This document shows, one piece after another, positions 18,062-28,500 of a DNA stretch of 64,000 nucleotides. How positions within the stretch are numbered: the stretch's first letter is position 1; each line of letters begins with the position of its first letter. The position numbers and the translations under genes were made by a program. Under the pieces are notes generated by a model that was not told where the DNA came from, did no database searches, and was given only the letters and a program-made list of their open reading frames with translations. The stretch is from Hymenobacter sp. 5317J-9. GTDB taxonomy: Bacteria > Bacteroidota > Bacteroidia > Cytophagales > Hymenobacteraceae. The stretch is from assembly GCF_022921075.1 (NCBI RefSeq), contig NZ_CP095050.1, positions 3,844,001-3,908,000 of the forward strand, in the 5' to 3' direction.

Positions 18062-19705
18062 TTACTTCCTGGGCAGGCTGACAACCTTCTTATTCACCCC
18101 TGCACCCAACTCCAAGGGCTGCTTGGCCTTGCTGAGGTCGGTATTAGTCAGTAAAATCTTTTGGGTCTTTTCGGTGCCCGACACGCGCAGTAGCACCGCC
18201 GCGCCGGGCGCGTAGCGGATGCCGTCGAGGGTGATGTTGCGGCTGTTGTGCACCTCCATCACCGGGTCGGTTTGGGTGGGCAGCAGGGTCACGTTTTTGA
18301 GGTTGATGCGGTCGGCTTCGATGCAGACCAGCCCTTGCTCGCTGCGCAGCACCGCGTTCTGCACGCTGATGTCCTGAATGGCCATTTCGGGTAGCCCGCG
18401 CACCAGGATGCCGGTTTTGGCGCCGTTGCAGGTCACGTCGTTGATGTAGATTTTGCGGAACTGCGGCGTGCCCTGGTCCACGGGCTTGGGCGGCGAGGCC
18501 GGGCGCTCCTTCGAGCCGGGTACCTGCGGGCTCGGGTCTTTTATCATGTAGTACATGTCGAAAAGCAGGGCCTCGTTGAGTATGTCCTTCATGGTGACGT
18601 GGTCGATGAAAATGTTCTCGACCACCCCACCCCGGCCGCGCGTGGTTTTGAAGCGCAGACCAATGTCGGTGCCAATGAAGGTGAGGTTGGACGCGTAAAT
18701 GTTGCGGGCGCCGCCCGACATTTCGGAGCCGATGACGAAGCCGCCGTGGGCCCGGTACACCGTGGTGTTGCGGATGATGAAGTTTTCGGTGGGCACGGCG
18801 CGCGCGCGGCCTTGCTCGTTGCGGCCGCTCTTGATGCAGATGCCGTCGTCGCCGGCTGTAAACATGCAGCCTTCCACGATGCCGTTGCGGCACGATTCCA
18901 GGTCCAGCGCGTCGGTGTTGGGGCTGTAGGGCGGGTTGATGACCTGCACGTTGCGCACCACTACGTCGTCGCTCAGCAGCGGGTGCACCGTCCAGGCCGG
19001 CGAGTTCTGGAACGTGACGCCCTCAATCAGCAGGCGCTTGCAGCCATCCAGCACCAGGAAATCGGGCCGCAGGTAGTCCTTGATGTCCTCGAAATCGGCG
19101 ATGTTTTGCTTCTCGGGCGTGAGCACGCCGGCTTCCTTCACGGTGGTGCCTTTCAGGGCTTGGGCCGTGGGGTACCACCGGTCCTGCTTCTCGTTGAGGG
19201 CGCCGCCCGAGGCCACTAGCTTCTTCCAGTCGCTTTCGAGGCTGCGGGCTTTCTGCACCATCCACCAGGCCTCGCCGGCGCCGTCCAGAATGCCGCGGCC
19301 GGTGATGGCCACGTTTTCGAGGTTTTTACCGTAGATGAGCGGCTGGTTGCGCACGGCGGCCAGGCCTTCCCAGTTGGTTTTGATGAGCTTGTAGTCGGCC
19401 ATCTTCTCGCTGAACTGCACCAGCGCGCCGGTGGCCACGTGCAGGTTCACGTTGCTTTGCAGCTCGATAGGGCCGGTGCGCCACTGGCCCGGCGGCACCA
19501 GCACCACCCCGCCGCCCTTGGCCGCGCAAGCCGCAATGGCCTGCTGAAAGGCGATGGTGTTGGTGGTTTGGCCGTCGCCCACGGCGCCGTATCGGGCAAT
19601 GGAAAACGTATCGGCGCGAAAGGCCGTGGTTTTCACGGGCGGCAGGGCGGCGCGGGTCTGGGCCGCGGCGGCCAAGGGCAGGAAGGCAAGAAGTAAAGCT
19701 TTCAT
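18062..19705 (-). CDS. GH28 polygalacturonase-family glycosidase
   Basis: 547 residues with a signal peptide (LLLAFLPLAAAAQ, about 1-16). It has the right-handed parallel beta-helix and catalytic signatures of GH28: NTDALDLES (Asp265), AGDDGICIKSG (Asp286/Asp287), AHGGFVIGSE (His320) and LRFKTTRGRGG (Arg351, Lys353). The longer-than-minimal length and an insert at about 150-215 are typical of exo-acting or rhamnogalacturonan-directed members. GH28 enzymes hydrolyse alpha-galacturonic acid linkages, and in this locus RG-I backbone oligosaccharides are the likely substrate. It is the last gene of the first susC operon. A palindromic repeat fills the 83-base gap to the gene before it. Confidence 0.93.
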   Translation of the reverse strand: MKALLLAFLPLAAAAQTRAALPPVKTTAFRADTFSIARYGAVGDGQTTNTIAFQQAIAACAAKGGGVVLVPPGQWRTGPIELQSNVNLHVATGALVQFSEKMADYKLIKTNWEGLAAVRNQPLIYGKNLENVAITGRGILDGAGEAWWMVQKARSLESDWKKLVASGGALNEKQDRWYPTAQALKGTTVKEAGVLTPEKQNIADFEDIKDYLRPDFLVLDGCKRLLIEGVTFQNSPAWTVHPLLSDDVVVRNVQVINPPYSPNTDALDLESCRNGIVEGCMFTAGDDGICIKSGRNEQGRARAVPTENFIIRNTTVYRAHGGFVIGSEMSGGARNIYASNLTFIGTDIGLRFKTTRGRGGVVENIFIDHVTMKDILNEALLFDMYYMIKDPSPQVPGSKERPASPPKPVDQGTPQFRKIYINDVTCNGAKTGILVRGLPEMAIQDISVQNAVLRSEQGLVCIEADRINLKNVTLLPTQTDPVMEVHNSRNITLDGIRYAPGAAVLLRVSGTEKTQKILLTNTDLSKAKQPLELGAGVNKKVVSLPRK

Positions 19706-19714
19706 CGAAAGAAT

Positions 19715-19784
19715 GTAGCGTGGACTCTGCGAGTCCGCGCATGGACGAAACTCGGGTTGCGCGGACTCGCCGAGTCCACGCTAC
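19715..19784. repeat. Palindromic repeat, family B, copy 1
   Basis: An inverted repeat with arms of about 26 bp (left arm begins GTAGCGTGGACTCTGCGAGT, right arm ends GAGTCCACGCTAC) around an 18-base loop. It fills nearly the whole gap between two genes. Related copies are at 36644-36717 and 50682-50754. Confidence 0.85.
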
Positions 19785-19788
19785 GAGA

Positions 19789-21975
19789 TTACGGCATTTT
19801 CTGCAGGCCTTCCCACTTCACTTTCCAGTTTTTGGGAATGCCGGGATTGGCTTCTTTGCAGCCGTCGTAGCCGGCGCACATGAGGGCCACGGCCGCGAGC
19901 AGGCCGCCGTTGCCGGGCAGGTAGAGCGGCAGGCGGCCTTCCTGGTAGTTGTGGCCGTTGGGCAGGTAGGTATTCTTCTGCACCTTCATCAGCAGGGCAT
20001 CCACGGCCTTTTCGGGCAGGCCGAGGCGGGTGGCCGTCATCGACGTCATCGGGAAGTCCCAGCCCCAGGTGTCGTTCCAGCTCCAGTCGCGCCACACCAG
20101 GTCGAAGGTCCGGCGCATGGTGGCGGCGTCCTGCTGGCCGGTGGCGGGCATCACGCCCAGCGCGGCCAGCACGGAAGGGTGGTCGGTTTTGAATTCGGGG
20201 TTGGTGTAGGAATCGGGGGCGCTTTCGGTGGCCAGGTACACACCGTTGGCCTCAGGCAGCTTCGAGAGCTTGGCCAGCACCTCGTCCCATTTGGCATTGC
20301 GGGGCTGGCCCTGGCGCTCGCGCCATTTCTGGGCAATGTCGAGGGCCCAGTGCCAGTACACCAGCTCGAACGTGGGGTTGAACGTCTCTTCAGCCTTAAA
20401 CCGCTCCTGGGCCGGAATCACGCCCTTGCCCAGAATGTACCGGTCTTTCTCCTTCTCATAAAACGGAAACGACGCCATGAATTCGGCCGTCTGCTGCACC
20501 CGCTCCTGGTAGAGCTTCAGAGTGGCCGCATTGGGGTGGGCGCGGTAGACCTCCTCGGCGAAGTAGATGGTGTGCGGCTGCTGCCACAGCAGAAACGCGC
20601 CCACCGACGACGGGCCTTCCTCGCCCCAGGGGTCGGTCATTTTCTGCCAGCGCCAACCGGCGTAGCCCTGGCGCTGGGCAATGCCCCGGGCCACGGCCTG
20701 CACGTCGGGCCGGGCATACCAGGTCAGGCTCTTTTCCAGGATTTCGGGGCGGCCCCAGAGGGCGAAATGGGCGGCGTGCCACCAGTGCATTTCGAGGTGC
20801 GGGCGGCCGTACCAGCTATTGAGCAGCAAGCCGGTTTCCTGCGGCGGCTGCGAGCCGGCGTTGTGCAGGCGCGTGAGGTACTGCGAGAGCACCACGCGCC
20901 GCTCCAGCTCCTTAGCGCGCGGGTCGGGCGTGCCGCCAAAATCGACGGCGCCGCCGCTGCGCCAAAAGGTTTGCCAGCCCCGCCGGCTGCTTCCCTGCGT
21001 GGCCGCGAAGTGGGCCGGCGCCAGCCCAATGGGCAGGCGCGGCCCGAAGTGGCAGCTGATTTCCAGCGTGGCCTCGGTCCGGGCGGGCGTGAGCACGAAC
21101 TCGTGCGGGCGCCCGGCGGCCAGCCGCGCCGCCCCCGACCAGCCCAGCAGCACCTGGTAGCGGGTCGTGTCGAGTTGGTGCTGCAGGCGGGCGGTGCCGG
21201 GGCGCTGGTTTTCAATGGCGGAGCGGTGCTCGGCGTCGTGGGAGTAGTCGGTGCCCATGTCGGCCCAGCCGGCCGTGGGAAACGGGAAGCGCAGGGCCAC
21301 TTTCAGCCGCCCGGCTTTCAGCAATTGGGAGGTGATTTTGGCCGAAATGGCATCGTACTCATGGTGGCCCACGGTGAGCACGTCCACCGCCATGCCTTCC
21401 ACCGTGAAGTGACTCTGAATTTCGCCCGTCCACGGATTCAGCACCTGGCGAATGTTTTTGATGTCCTGAACGCCGGCCACCTGGCCGTTTTTCTTCAGAA
21501 TGACAAAGCCCAGGTTGCCCAGCTGCAGGCGGTGCGGGTTGGCCCGGAAGTAGTCCACGGCTTCTTTGTTGCCGGGCGTTTTCACCTGTACGGCGTAGCT
21601 CACGGGCCGCCCGTTGAGGGTGTAGGTGCGCAGGCTCTGGTCGAATTTATAGTTCTCCTTATTCGGAAACCGGTGCCAGCCCCACTCCGACTCCGTGCCC
21701 AGCGGCAGGCCCTTTTCGTAGTGCTGCGGAAACGTCTGGAGGCCGGTAAAATCGGTAGTAAAAGCAAACCGGCCGTTGCCCACCGACAGCGAATTGAGCG
21801 AGTCGGTGTTGGTGATGACGACCTTGTGGCGCTCCACCACGGCCTGGCGGTTGATGGGCTGGGCGAAAAGGCTGAAGGGCAGAACAAGAAGCGCTGCCAG
21901 ACGAAGGACCTCACCCCCGGCCCCTCTCCCTAGGAGAGGGGAGCCTGACGATTGATAGATAACTTTTGTTTCCAT
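19789..21975 (-). CDS. Six-hairpin glycosidase-like protein (GH65/GH95-like fold), exported
   Basis: 728 residues. The hydrophobic export signal is about residues 25-40 (RLAALLVLPFSLFAQ), and an N-terminal beta-sandwich region (about 45-330) precedes an alpha/alpha-barrel. Barrel signatures include HLEMHWWHAAHFALWGR, DPWGEEGPSS, and GKGVIPAQERFKAEETFNPT, which recalls the general-acid loop of GH65-type enzymes. WSWNDTWGWDFPM and PNGHNYQEGRLPLYLPGNGG follow. I cannot assign a CAZy family; a role in trimming RG-I oligosaccharides is inferred from the operon. The first 24 residues are encoded inside a palindromic repeat that also supplies the only ATG in this frame, so the true N-terminus is uncertain. 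Confidence 0.7.
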   Translation of the reverse strand: METKVIYQSSGSPLLGRGAGGEVLRLAALLVLPFSLFAQPINRQAVVERHKVVITNTDSLNSLSVGNGRFAFTTDFTGLQTFPQHYEKGLPLGTESEWGWHRFPNKENYKFDQSLRTYTLNGRPVSYAVQVKTPGNKEAVDYFRANPHRLQLGNLGFVILKKNGQVAGVQDIKNIRQVLNPWTGEIQSHFTVEGMAVDVLTVGHHEYDAISAKITSQLLKAGRLKVALRFPFPTAGWADMGTDYSHDAEHRSAIENQRPGTARLQHQLDTTRYQVLLGWSGAARLAAGRPHEFVLTPARTEATLEISCHFGPRLPIGLAPAHFAATQGSSRRGWQTFWRSGGAVDFGGTPDPRAKELERRVVLSQYLTRLHNAGSQPPQETGLLLNSWYGRPHLEMHWWHAAHFALWGRPEILEKSLTWYARPDVQAVARGIAQRQGYAGWRWQKMTDPWGEEGPSSVGAFLLWQQPHTIYFAEEVYRAHPNAATLKLYQERVQQTAEFMASFPFYEKEKDRYILGKGVIPAQERFKAEETFNPTFELVYWHWALDIAQKWRERQGQPRNAKWDEVLAKLSKLPEANGVYLATESAPDSYTNPEFKTDHPSVLAALGVMPATGQQDAATMRRTFDLVWRDWSWNDTWGWDFPMTSMTATRLGLPEKAVDALLMKVQKNTYLPNGHNYQEGRLPLYLPGNGGLLAAVALMCAGYDGCKEANPGIPKNWKVKWEGLQKMP

Positions 21976-22041
21976 GAACAGAACATTTTACGCCTGAATC
22001 GTCAGGCTCCCCTCTCCTAGGGAGAGGGGCCGGGGGTGAGG
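21909..22041. repeat. Palindromic repeat, family C, copy 1 (overlaps a gene start)
   Basis: The left arm CCTCACCCCCGGCCCCTCTC and onward (21909-21953) is inverted at 21997-22041 (ending GCCGGGGGTGAGG), with an AT-rich 43-base loop. Arms are about 45 bp, each containing a smaller hairpin (CCCCTCTCC...GGAGAGGGG). It occupies the whole gap between two operon genes and overlaps the first 67 bases of the 728-residue glycosidase-like gene. The second copy is at 62724-62844. Confidence 0.9.
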
Positions 22042-22042
22042 T

Positions 22043-25000
22043 TTACCGTTGGAGCGTCACGCTCATCAGCCCAATCACCACGTCGTTGGCCAGGGCGCGC
22101 ACGGTGAGGCTTTTGAGCTTTTTGGCAGGGTCGAGGGGTAGTTCCAACACAGTGGCCGCCCCACCATCAATGGCGCGGGTACTGAAGCCTTTGATGCTGG
22201 TGTACTGCGTGAATTCGCGGGTCATCAGGCCGGTTTTGAGGTGAATGCGCAGGGGCCGGGGCGCGCCGGTCTGGAAGGCGAAGCCGTCGTCGGCGTAGTC
22301 CTGCTCGATGGGCCACCAGGTGTCGGGGTTGCGCAGGGGCAGCGTGGCGGTGCTGCCGTCGGTGTAGGTCACCAGCACTTCGCCATTGGTGAGCTGGCTT
22401 TGCATGGGGTTGGTGCTGCCGGCCATGAGCAGCACCGCGCGGCTGGCGCGGCCCCGCAGCGGCAGAATCACCTCGTCGGGGTAATTGTCCCACTGCGACA
22501 CAAACAGCACGTTCTTTTCGCCTGCCGCGCCGGGGGTGCGCAGAGGCGCGCCGCTGGGCAGCCGAATTTCGTTTTTGGCCCCCGCCAGCCGGCGCAGGCC
22601 GCTGTCGTCGATGTTGGCCTGCGTGAGCGGGTAGCACCAGTTGCCGATGCCCTGCGTGGGCAGCGCCAACGTGGCTGCCGCCGGGCGCGGCGACAGGTAT
22701 TTCTGCTGAAAAATGCGCGCCACCTGCTCGTTGAAGCCGCGGCTCAGGTCCACGGTTTCCCAGGTGGCGGCGTGGGGCGAAGCGCTTTCCGGCGCGCTGT
22801 TGGGCTTGGCCACATTGAGGTTCAGGGGCTCCCACCACGTGAGGGCGCCTTGCCGGAGCTGCACGAAGGCGGTGCGCGCGCCGGGCTCCCCTCCTACCTG
22901 GGCCGTCAGGCCGTGCTCGGTGGTTTTGGGCTGGCGCAGCGCTTGCTGCGGGTCGAACACCTTCACTACGGTGGCCTGGGGGAAATCAAAAGCCAGCGCC
23001 GCGCCGGCTGCGTAAGATTCTTTGGTGGCGGCGGCATTGGGTGTCGCGCCCTGCCACTGGATTTCCACCACGTATTTCGCCGCCACCGCGCTGCTGATTT
23101 CAATCACCGGCCGGCCCACGGCCGTGTCCATGTTGCGCCAGGGCGCGGGCTGCCCGTTCACCAGCACGGCCTGCACCTCGGCGGCGCGGGCCTGCACTTG
23201 CAGCTGCAGCTTCAGGGGCTTGGCGAAGGCGGGCGTAATGGTGTAGGTGTCGCGGGCGCCTTGCCGCTTAAATGCAAAGGCGACATCCGGCACCGTCAGG
23301 GCGGCCTCGTTCCAGGCGGCAGGCAGGCCCGGGCGGATGCGCAGCGTGCCGTGCAGGGCATCGGGCACAATGCCGAACAGGCCCTCCACCAGCGAGCGAC
23401 TGGCCATGCCGATGGGGTCGGCGAAGTCGCGGTACAGCTCGCCGCGGTTGGCGTCGTAGAAGGAAACCTGCTGGAAATTGCCGGGGCTGCTGCCCAGATA
23501 CATGCTTTCGAGCAACGCGCTTTTCCAGAGCCGAAAGGCTTCTTCGGGGCGGCCGCCCTGCCAGTTGGCCAGCGTGGCGTGTAGGTTTTCGGCCAGCGCC
23601 ACGTTGTTGATGGACCAGTCGTAGGGCTGCCACTTAGTCGTAGAAAGCAGGTAGTAACCGGCGTCGGGCAGGCCCGCGGCGCGCACCGGAATGTGCGGCA
23701 GCTCGGCATCGGTGTAGCGCAGGGTTTGGTAGGCCTGAAAGGCGTCGGGCACCTCCGAATCGAGGGCGTGGTACACCGTCCAGAGGCCGGCGGCGGGGTG
23801 CAACAGCTGCCGGCCCAGCGCGTCCTGGTACTCGGCGTACCAGCCCCGGGCCGGCATCCAGAGCCGGGCGTTCAGGGCCTGGAGGATTTTGGCAGCTTCC
23901 TGGCGGTAAGGCGCGGCATCCTGGCCCAGCAGCTGGGCCAGCTCGGCGGCTTTGAGGTTGGCGAAGTAGTTGTAGGCCGACGAGTGCGTGACCGCGCCGC
24001 CGCTGTACTGCAGCGCATCGGAAGCCCAGATGGCGGCGTAAGCGTCGTACAAGCCGTCGTTGTCGGGGTCGAAGTTGCGTTTTTCCCAGGCCAGGTGGCG
24101 CTGCAGCACGGGCCACATCAGCCGGGCAAAGACGAGGTCGCCGGTCCAGTTGAGATGGCGCAGCAGCTCGTCGATGAACACGAGGTTCATGTCGTAGTGG
24201 TGGGGCCGGAAGTCGCCGCCCGGGTTGCGGCTGATGTAGCCTTCGCTGAACACGGCGGTGCCCAGCTTTTCCAGCTGCCGGGCCAGGTGCAGCGCCGTGT
24301 CGGGCGTGACGGGCCCTTTGGGCGGCTTGGTGAGCTGCGACTTGGCGTAGCTGCCGAAGTGCAGCTGGGCCCGGTCGTGCCAGCCCAGCGGGTCGGCGGC
24401 ATAAGGCCCGCGCCAGCCGTTGAGCCGCATGCGCCAGGCAATGGCACCGTGCATATAGGAAGGCGATTCCCAGATGGCATCCGCCGCCACGCTCAGCGCC
24501 CCGCCCAGCGTGTTGATGTAGGGGTCGGGCGTCAGCACTTTCACGCGGCCCGCCAACGCCTGCCGCGCCGCTTCGGCCCGGGCAAACGCTGTCGGCAGCT
24601 CTTTGTAAGTCAGCGGGGCGGCTTTGGCCGGCACCTGCACGGCGAAATACAGCTCCTCACCTGCTTTCACCGGCACCACGCCGGCCGCTACTGGCGCCTC
24701 CGCCGCCACCGAGGCCAGCAGCTGCGCCGGCGACTCCTGCTGCCGGGCATCGGCTACGTGGGTGGTGGATGTGGACGGCACCACGCCCAGCAGCTTTTTG
24801 GCGGGGGTGGCCGACGCGGGCGCCGGAGCCGTGGACTTCGCGCCCAGGTCCCGGTACGGGTCGGGCGCCGGGCGGGCGGCCGCAGCGCCAAAGCTCAGCG
24901 TGAAGGCGTTTTTGTTAAGCTCAAACGCATTGCCCTGGCAGTACTCGGGCTTCAGGTAAAAGCTGGATTCAGGGTCGGCGCCGATGTCACCGTCGCGGCT

Positions 25001-25525
25001 AAACTTCTTGCCCGTGGCGCCCCCAAAAGCCCAAAGCAGCCGCACCGGGCTGGCCGGCGCCGCCCCTTCCAACCGGGTGCGCACCACCACGCCTTCGGCA
25101 TCGGCCAGGGCCTGCACTTCCACGCGCAGATGGGCCGCGCCCAGCAAGGGGTCGGTGATGTCGTAGAGCATGGCCCCGGGCCGGTAGCGGGCCGTGATGT
25201 GGGCCGCGCTTATCAGCCACTTGCTTTGGCCGTTGGCCAGCAGGCCAAACTTCAAATTGCCACCCATGCCGGGCAGGTAGAGCGCAAACTCCGGCAGGTC
25301 GCCGGCCTCCACCCGGAAGCCGGTATTGGTGCCGTAGAGGGCCCGGGTGAAGCGCCGCGTGCCGTTCTCGATGACGAAATCGGTGCCATCGGGGCGGTAG
25401 CGCAGCGTGCGGGGCTGGTTGTGCCAGAGCGGCGCGGCGGGCGTCTGGGCCCGGGCGATGAGGCTCAGCAACAGGAGGCCGATGGTCCAGCCGATGGTGT
25501 CAAAAAATACTCGTAGCCTCTTCAT
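22043..25525 (-). CDS. Large exported six-hairpin protein, DUF4450-like
   Basis: 1160 residues with an N-terminal export signal (FFDTIGWTIGLLLLSLIARAQ). The N-terminal half is beta-rich (about 40-330). It is followed by an alpha/alpha-barrel segment with NPGGDFRPHHYDMNLVFIDE, DPDNDGLYDAYAAIWASDAL, and SIAYNY-type helices; after the barrel come C-terminal beta domains. The arrangement resembles Bacteroidota proteins annotated DUF4450, but I assign that from memory with moderate confidence. The start is the ATG at 25525: it overlaps the GH2 stop as TAATG, and the longer frame to 25906 is a shadow of that gene. The coupling implies both proteins are needed together. Function unknown, most likely a glycosidase acting on RG-I side chains. 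Confidence 0.72.
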   Translation of the reverse strand: MKRLRVFFDTIGWTIGLLLLSLIARAQTPAAPLWHNQPRTLRYRPDGTDFVIENGTRRFTRALYGTNTGFRVEAGDLPEFALYLPGMGGNLKFGLLANGQSKWLISAAHITARYRPGAMLYDITDPLLGAAHLRVEVQALADAEGVVVRTRLEGAAPASPVRLLWAFGGATGKKFSRDGDIGADPESSFYLKPEYCQGNAFELNKNAFTLSFGAAAARPAPDPYRDLGAKSTAPAPASATPAKKLLGVVPSTSTTHVADARQQESPAQLLASVAAEAPVAAGVVPVKAGEELYFAVQVPAKAAPLTYKELPTAFARAEAARQALAGRVKVLTPDPYINTLGGALSVAADAIWESPSYMHGAIAWRMRLNGWRGPYAADPLGWHDRAQLHFGSYAKSQLTKPPKGPVTPDTALHLARQLEKLGTAVFSEGYISRNPGGDFRPHHYDMNLVFIDELLRHLNWTGDLVFARLMWPVLQRHLAWEKRNFDPDNDGLYDAYAAIWASDALQYSGGAVTHSSAYNYFANLKAAELAQLLGQDAAPYRQEAAKILQALNARLWMPARGWYAEYQDALGRQLLHPAAGLWTVYHALDSEVPDAFQAYQTLRYTDAELPHIPVRAAGLPDAGYYLLSTTKWQPYDWSINNVALAENLHATLANWQGGRPEEAFRLWKSALLESMYLGSSPGNFQQVSFYDANRGELYRDFADPIGMASRSLVEGLFGIVPDALHGTLRIRPGLPAAWNEAALTVPDVAFAFKRQGARDTYTITPAFAKPLKLQLQVQARAAEVQAVLVNGQPAPWRNMDTAVGRPVIEISSAVAAKYVVEIQWQGATPNAAATKESYAAGAALAFDFPQATVVKVFDPQQALRQPKTTEHGLTAQVGGEPGARTAFVQLRQGALTWWEPLNLNVAKPNSAPESASPHAATWETVDLSRGFNEQVARIFQQKYLSPRPAAATLALPTQGIGNWCYPLTQANIDDSGLRRLAGAKNEIRLPSGAPLRTPGAAGEKNVLFVSQWDNYPDEVILPLRGRASRAVLLMAGSTNPMQSQLTNGEVLVTYTDGSTATLPLRNPDTWWPIEQDYADDGFAFQTGAPRPLRIHLKTGLMTREFTQYTSIKGFSTRAIDGGAATVLELPLDPAKKLKSLTVRALANDVVIGLMSVTLQR

Positions 25526-28500
25526 TATTGCGCGGCGGCCTTGGTCGGGGTTGTGTATACTTCCACCTCCACCAGTCCCAGGGTGCCGGGCGGGCCGGCC
25601 TGGTCGGTGGCGGGGGCCGCTTTGGTCGCTTCCAGCTCGGTGATGTTGAAGGCATCTTTGGCCTGGGTCTGGCCGGTTAGCTCGATGCGCACCGACTGGC
25701 CCGTGCGGGGTGGAAATTTGGCCGTAAAGTAACCCAGGCTGCGCTCGGTTTTGCCGCTGAAGACCTCCTGCCCGTCTACCAGAATGCGAATGGGATAGGT
25801 GCTGTTGCGCCAGCCCGTGAGCTTCATGGCCACTTGGGTGATGGGCGCAGGCTGCACCAGGCGGTATTCTATCCAGGGCCGGGCGTCGCGGCGGTCCGAA
25901 ATCCATTCCGACAGTTCGTTGTCATCAACGCTCAGCGCGGCGTTGGCGGCATTGGAATTGGCGGTGGCGCTGGCAATGGGCACCGTCAGCCGCGACACGG
26001 TGAAGGATGGGCCGGCGGGCGTGGGCCCGCGCCGCAGGCTCACCGGCAGGTCGGCGCCGGGCAGCTGCGTAGTGGTGCCGTTTGCCACCCGCACCGGCTG
26101 CGATTTCAGGCTGACGGTGGCCGGCTTCAAGCCCTCCGCCGTGGCGCGGAGCGTGATGCTGCCGGCCTGCGTGGTGCTGCGGATGAGCACCCGGTTCACG
26201 CCGCCTTCCACGGGCAGGCTTTTGGCCAGAATGTAGTTGCCGGGGCCCTGGGCCAGGCCGCCGCGCCACGCGGCCGGGCCGCTGAGGACGAAGCTGACCA
26301 TGTTGAGGGCCGTGGGGCAGCGGCGGCCCTGGGCGTCGACAACCTCAACTTCCACCAGGGCCAGGTCGGCGCCGTCGGCGTGCAAGCCGCGCGGGCCGGT
26401 GGTGGGTATGAGGCGCAGGGCGGCGGGCGGGCCGGCGGTGTGGTGTTCGGCTTCACTCACTTTTTTGCCAGCGGCGTCGTAGCTCACGGCGCGCAGGGTG
26501 CCGGGCTGCCAGGCCACGTTCGGAAAGGTGAACAGGAAGCGGTACTGCTGCTGCCCAAAGCCCAGCGACTTGCCATTGAGAAACAACTCCACCTTCTCGC
26601 CGTTCGACACCACGTCCACGTTTTTCACCGTGCCGGCCGCATAGTTCCAGTGGCCGATGAGGTGGGTGCGGGTGTGCTCGGGCTCCACCCAGCCGTCCCA
26701 CATCACCTGGTGGGCAAAGTAGCCATCCTTGGCAATGCGCAGGGCGTCGACCTCGCCGCTGCGGCGGTAGTTTTCCTCGCCGCGGTAGTGGGTGTTGGTG
26801 TCGGAGAAAACGATGTTGACGCCGCCGGCGCTGCTGCGCGTGCCGGTGCCGGGCCGCTCGTGCCAGTAGTCGTACCAACGGATGACGTCCTCGCGGGCCT
26901 GCGAGTCCTGGTTGCGGTTGTAGTCGGCGGCGTTGGCACCCTTGTAGAGCGGGCCCGCGCCGTCTTTGTGGAAGGGCGGGCTCAGCTCGTCCCAATACTT
27001 GCGCAGGGCCTCGTCGCGCGAGTATTCCATGGCCCAGAGCGGCTTGGTGGCGCTTTTGTTGATGTAGAGCATCTCGCCGCCGTACTCGGCTTGTGCAATG
27101 TCGAGCATCTCGCGCGAGCCGATGGCCCGGCCGCCGTGCGGGTCGTACTGGTCCCGGATGGCCTTCAGCTCCTGCATATGGGCCGCGCTGATGCTCTCGT
27201 TGCCGCCCTCGTAGAACAGGATGCTGGGGTTGTTGCGGTTGTAGACGATGGCGTCGCGCATCAGCTCCAGGCGCTGGCCCCAGCGGCGGTCGGCCACGTC
27301 TTTTTCGGCGTCGCCGGCGGGCATGGCCTGGGGCAGGCCCACCCGGTCGCAGCTTTCGATGTCCTGCTTCCAGGGCGTGACGTGCATCCAGCGCACCAGG
27401 TTGGCGTTGCCGGCCACCATCAGGCCGTTGCTGTAGTCGCTCAGCCAGGCGGGCACGCCCAGGCCCACGGCGGGCCACTCGTTGCTGGTGCGCTGGGCGT
27501 AGCCGTGCACCTGCATCACCCGGTCGTTCAGCTTGATGAAGCCGTGGGCGAATTCGGTTTTGCGAAAGCCGGTGCGGGTTTTCACCTCGTCCACCACCTG
27601 CTTATTGATTATCAAACGAGTCGAAATCGTGTACAAATACCCGTAGCCCCAGCTCCAGAAATGCAGCCCGGACATGGCCTGCTGCGCTTTCACCGTTTTC
27701 ATCTCGCCCGGTTGCAAGGTCGTTTCGCCGCCGCGTAGGATGCCCACGGTTTTGCCCTCGCCATCGGCCACCACGGCTTCAAACGCGAAGGTGCGGGCCG
27801 TCGAATACTCGTTTTTCACCTGCGCCTCAGCCACCACGGTGGCGCGGCCGGCGGCCACGTCGAAACCCTGGGCATACACATACACGCCGGTGGTGCCCAG
27901 CGCCGAAAACAGCGGCAGCGTCTGGTGCAGCGGGCTCGTCACGTGCAAAAACACGTTCTTCGGAATGCCGCCGTAGTTGGCGTTGAAGTTGCGGTTGCTC
28001 CACTGGAACGTGGTGCCGGTGGCGCGCTCCTGGTAGTCCCAGTCGTTGTCGGTGCGCACGGCCAGCACGTTGTCCTGTGGCGCAGGCTTCAGGTAGGGCG
28101 TCAGGTCGAAGCCCACGGCCATCACGCCGTTTTCGTGCAGGCCGAGGCGCTGGCCGTTCAGCCAGAACTCGCCGGCCAGCCGCACGCCCTCGAACTCGAC
28201 AAACACCTTCTGCCCTGCCGCGCCGGCCGGCAGCCGGAAGTGCTTACGGTACCAGGCCACGCCCGTGCTCAGGTCCTTGATGTCTTTGCTGAAAGCCTCG
28301 TCCTCGTTCCAGGCGTGGGGCAGCGTTACGGTTTTCCAGCCGGCATCATCAAAGGCGGCCGCTTCGGCGCCGGGCGCCTCCCCCACCCGCACCTGCCAGC
28401 CGGGATTGAGGCTGAGCCGGGCGCGCGGCGGGGCCGGGGCGCCGGCCGCGGGCTGCAAGCTGCCGCAGCCCAGCAGCAGTAGCGTCAGCCGCCACCACAG

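Noticed and set aside
21909..22041. Insertion sequence
   Set aside because: The element is a 133-bp palindrome with no transposase frame. It fits a non-autonomous repeat family.
25526..25906. A 127-codon N-terminal extension of the DUF4450-like protein
   Set aside because: It lies entirely within the GH2 coding sequence in another frame, is rich in Arg, His and Pro, and comes before a proper signal peptide at 25525.
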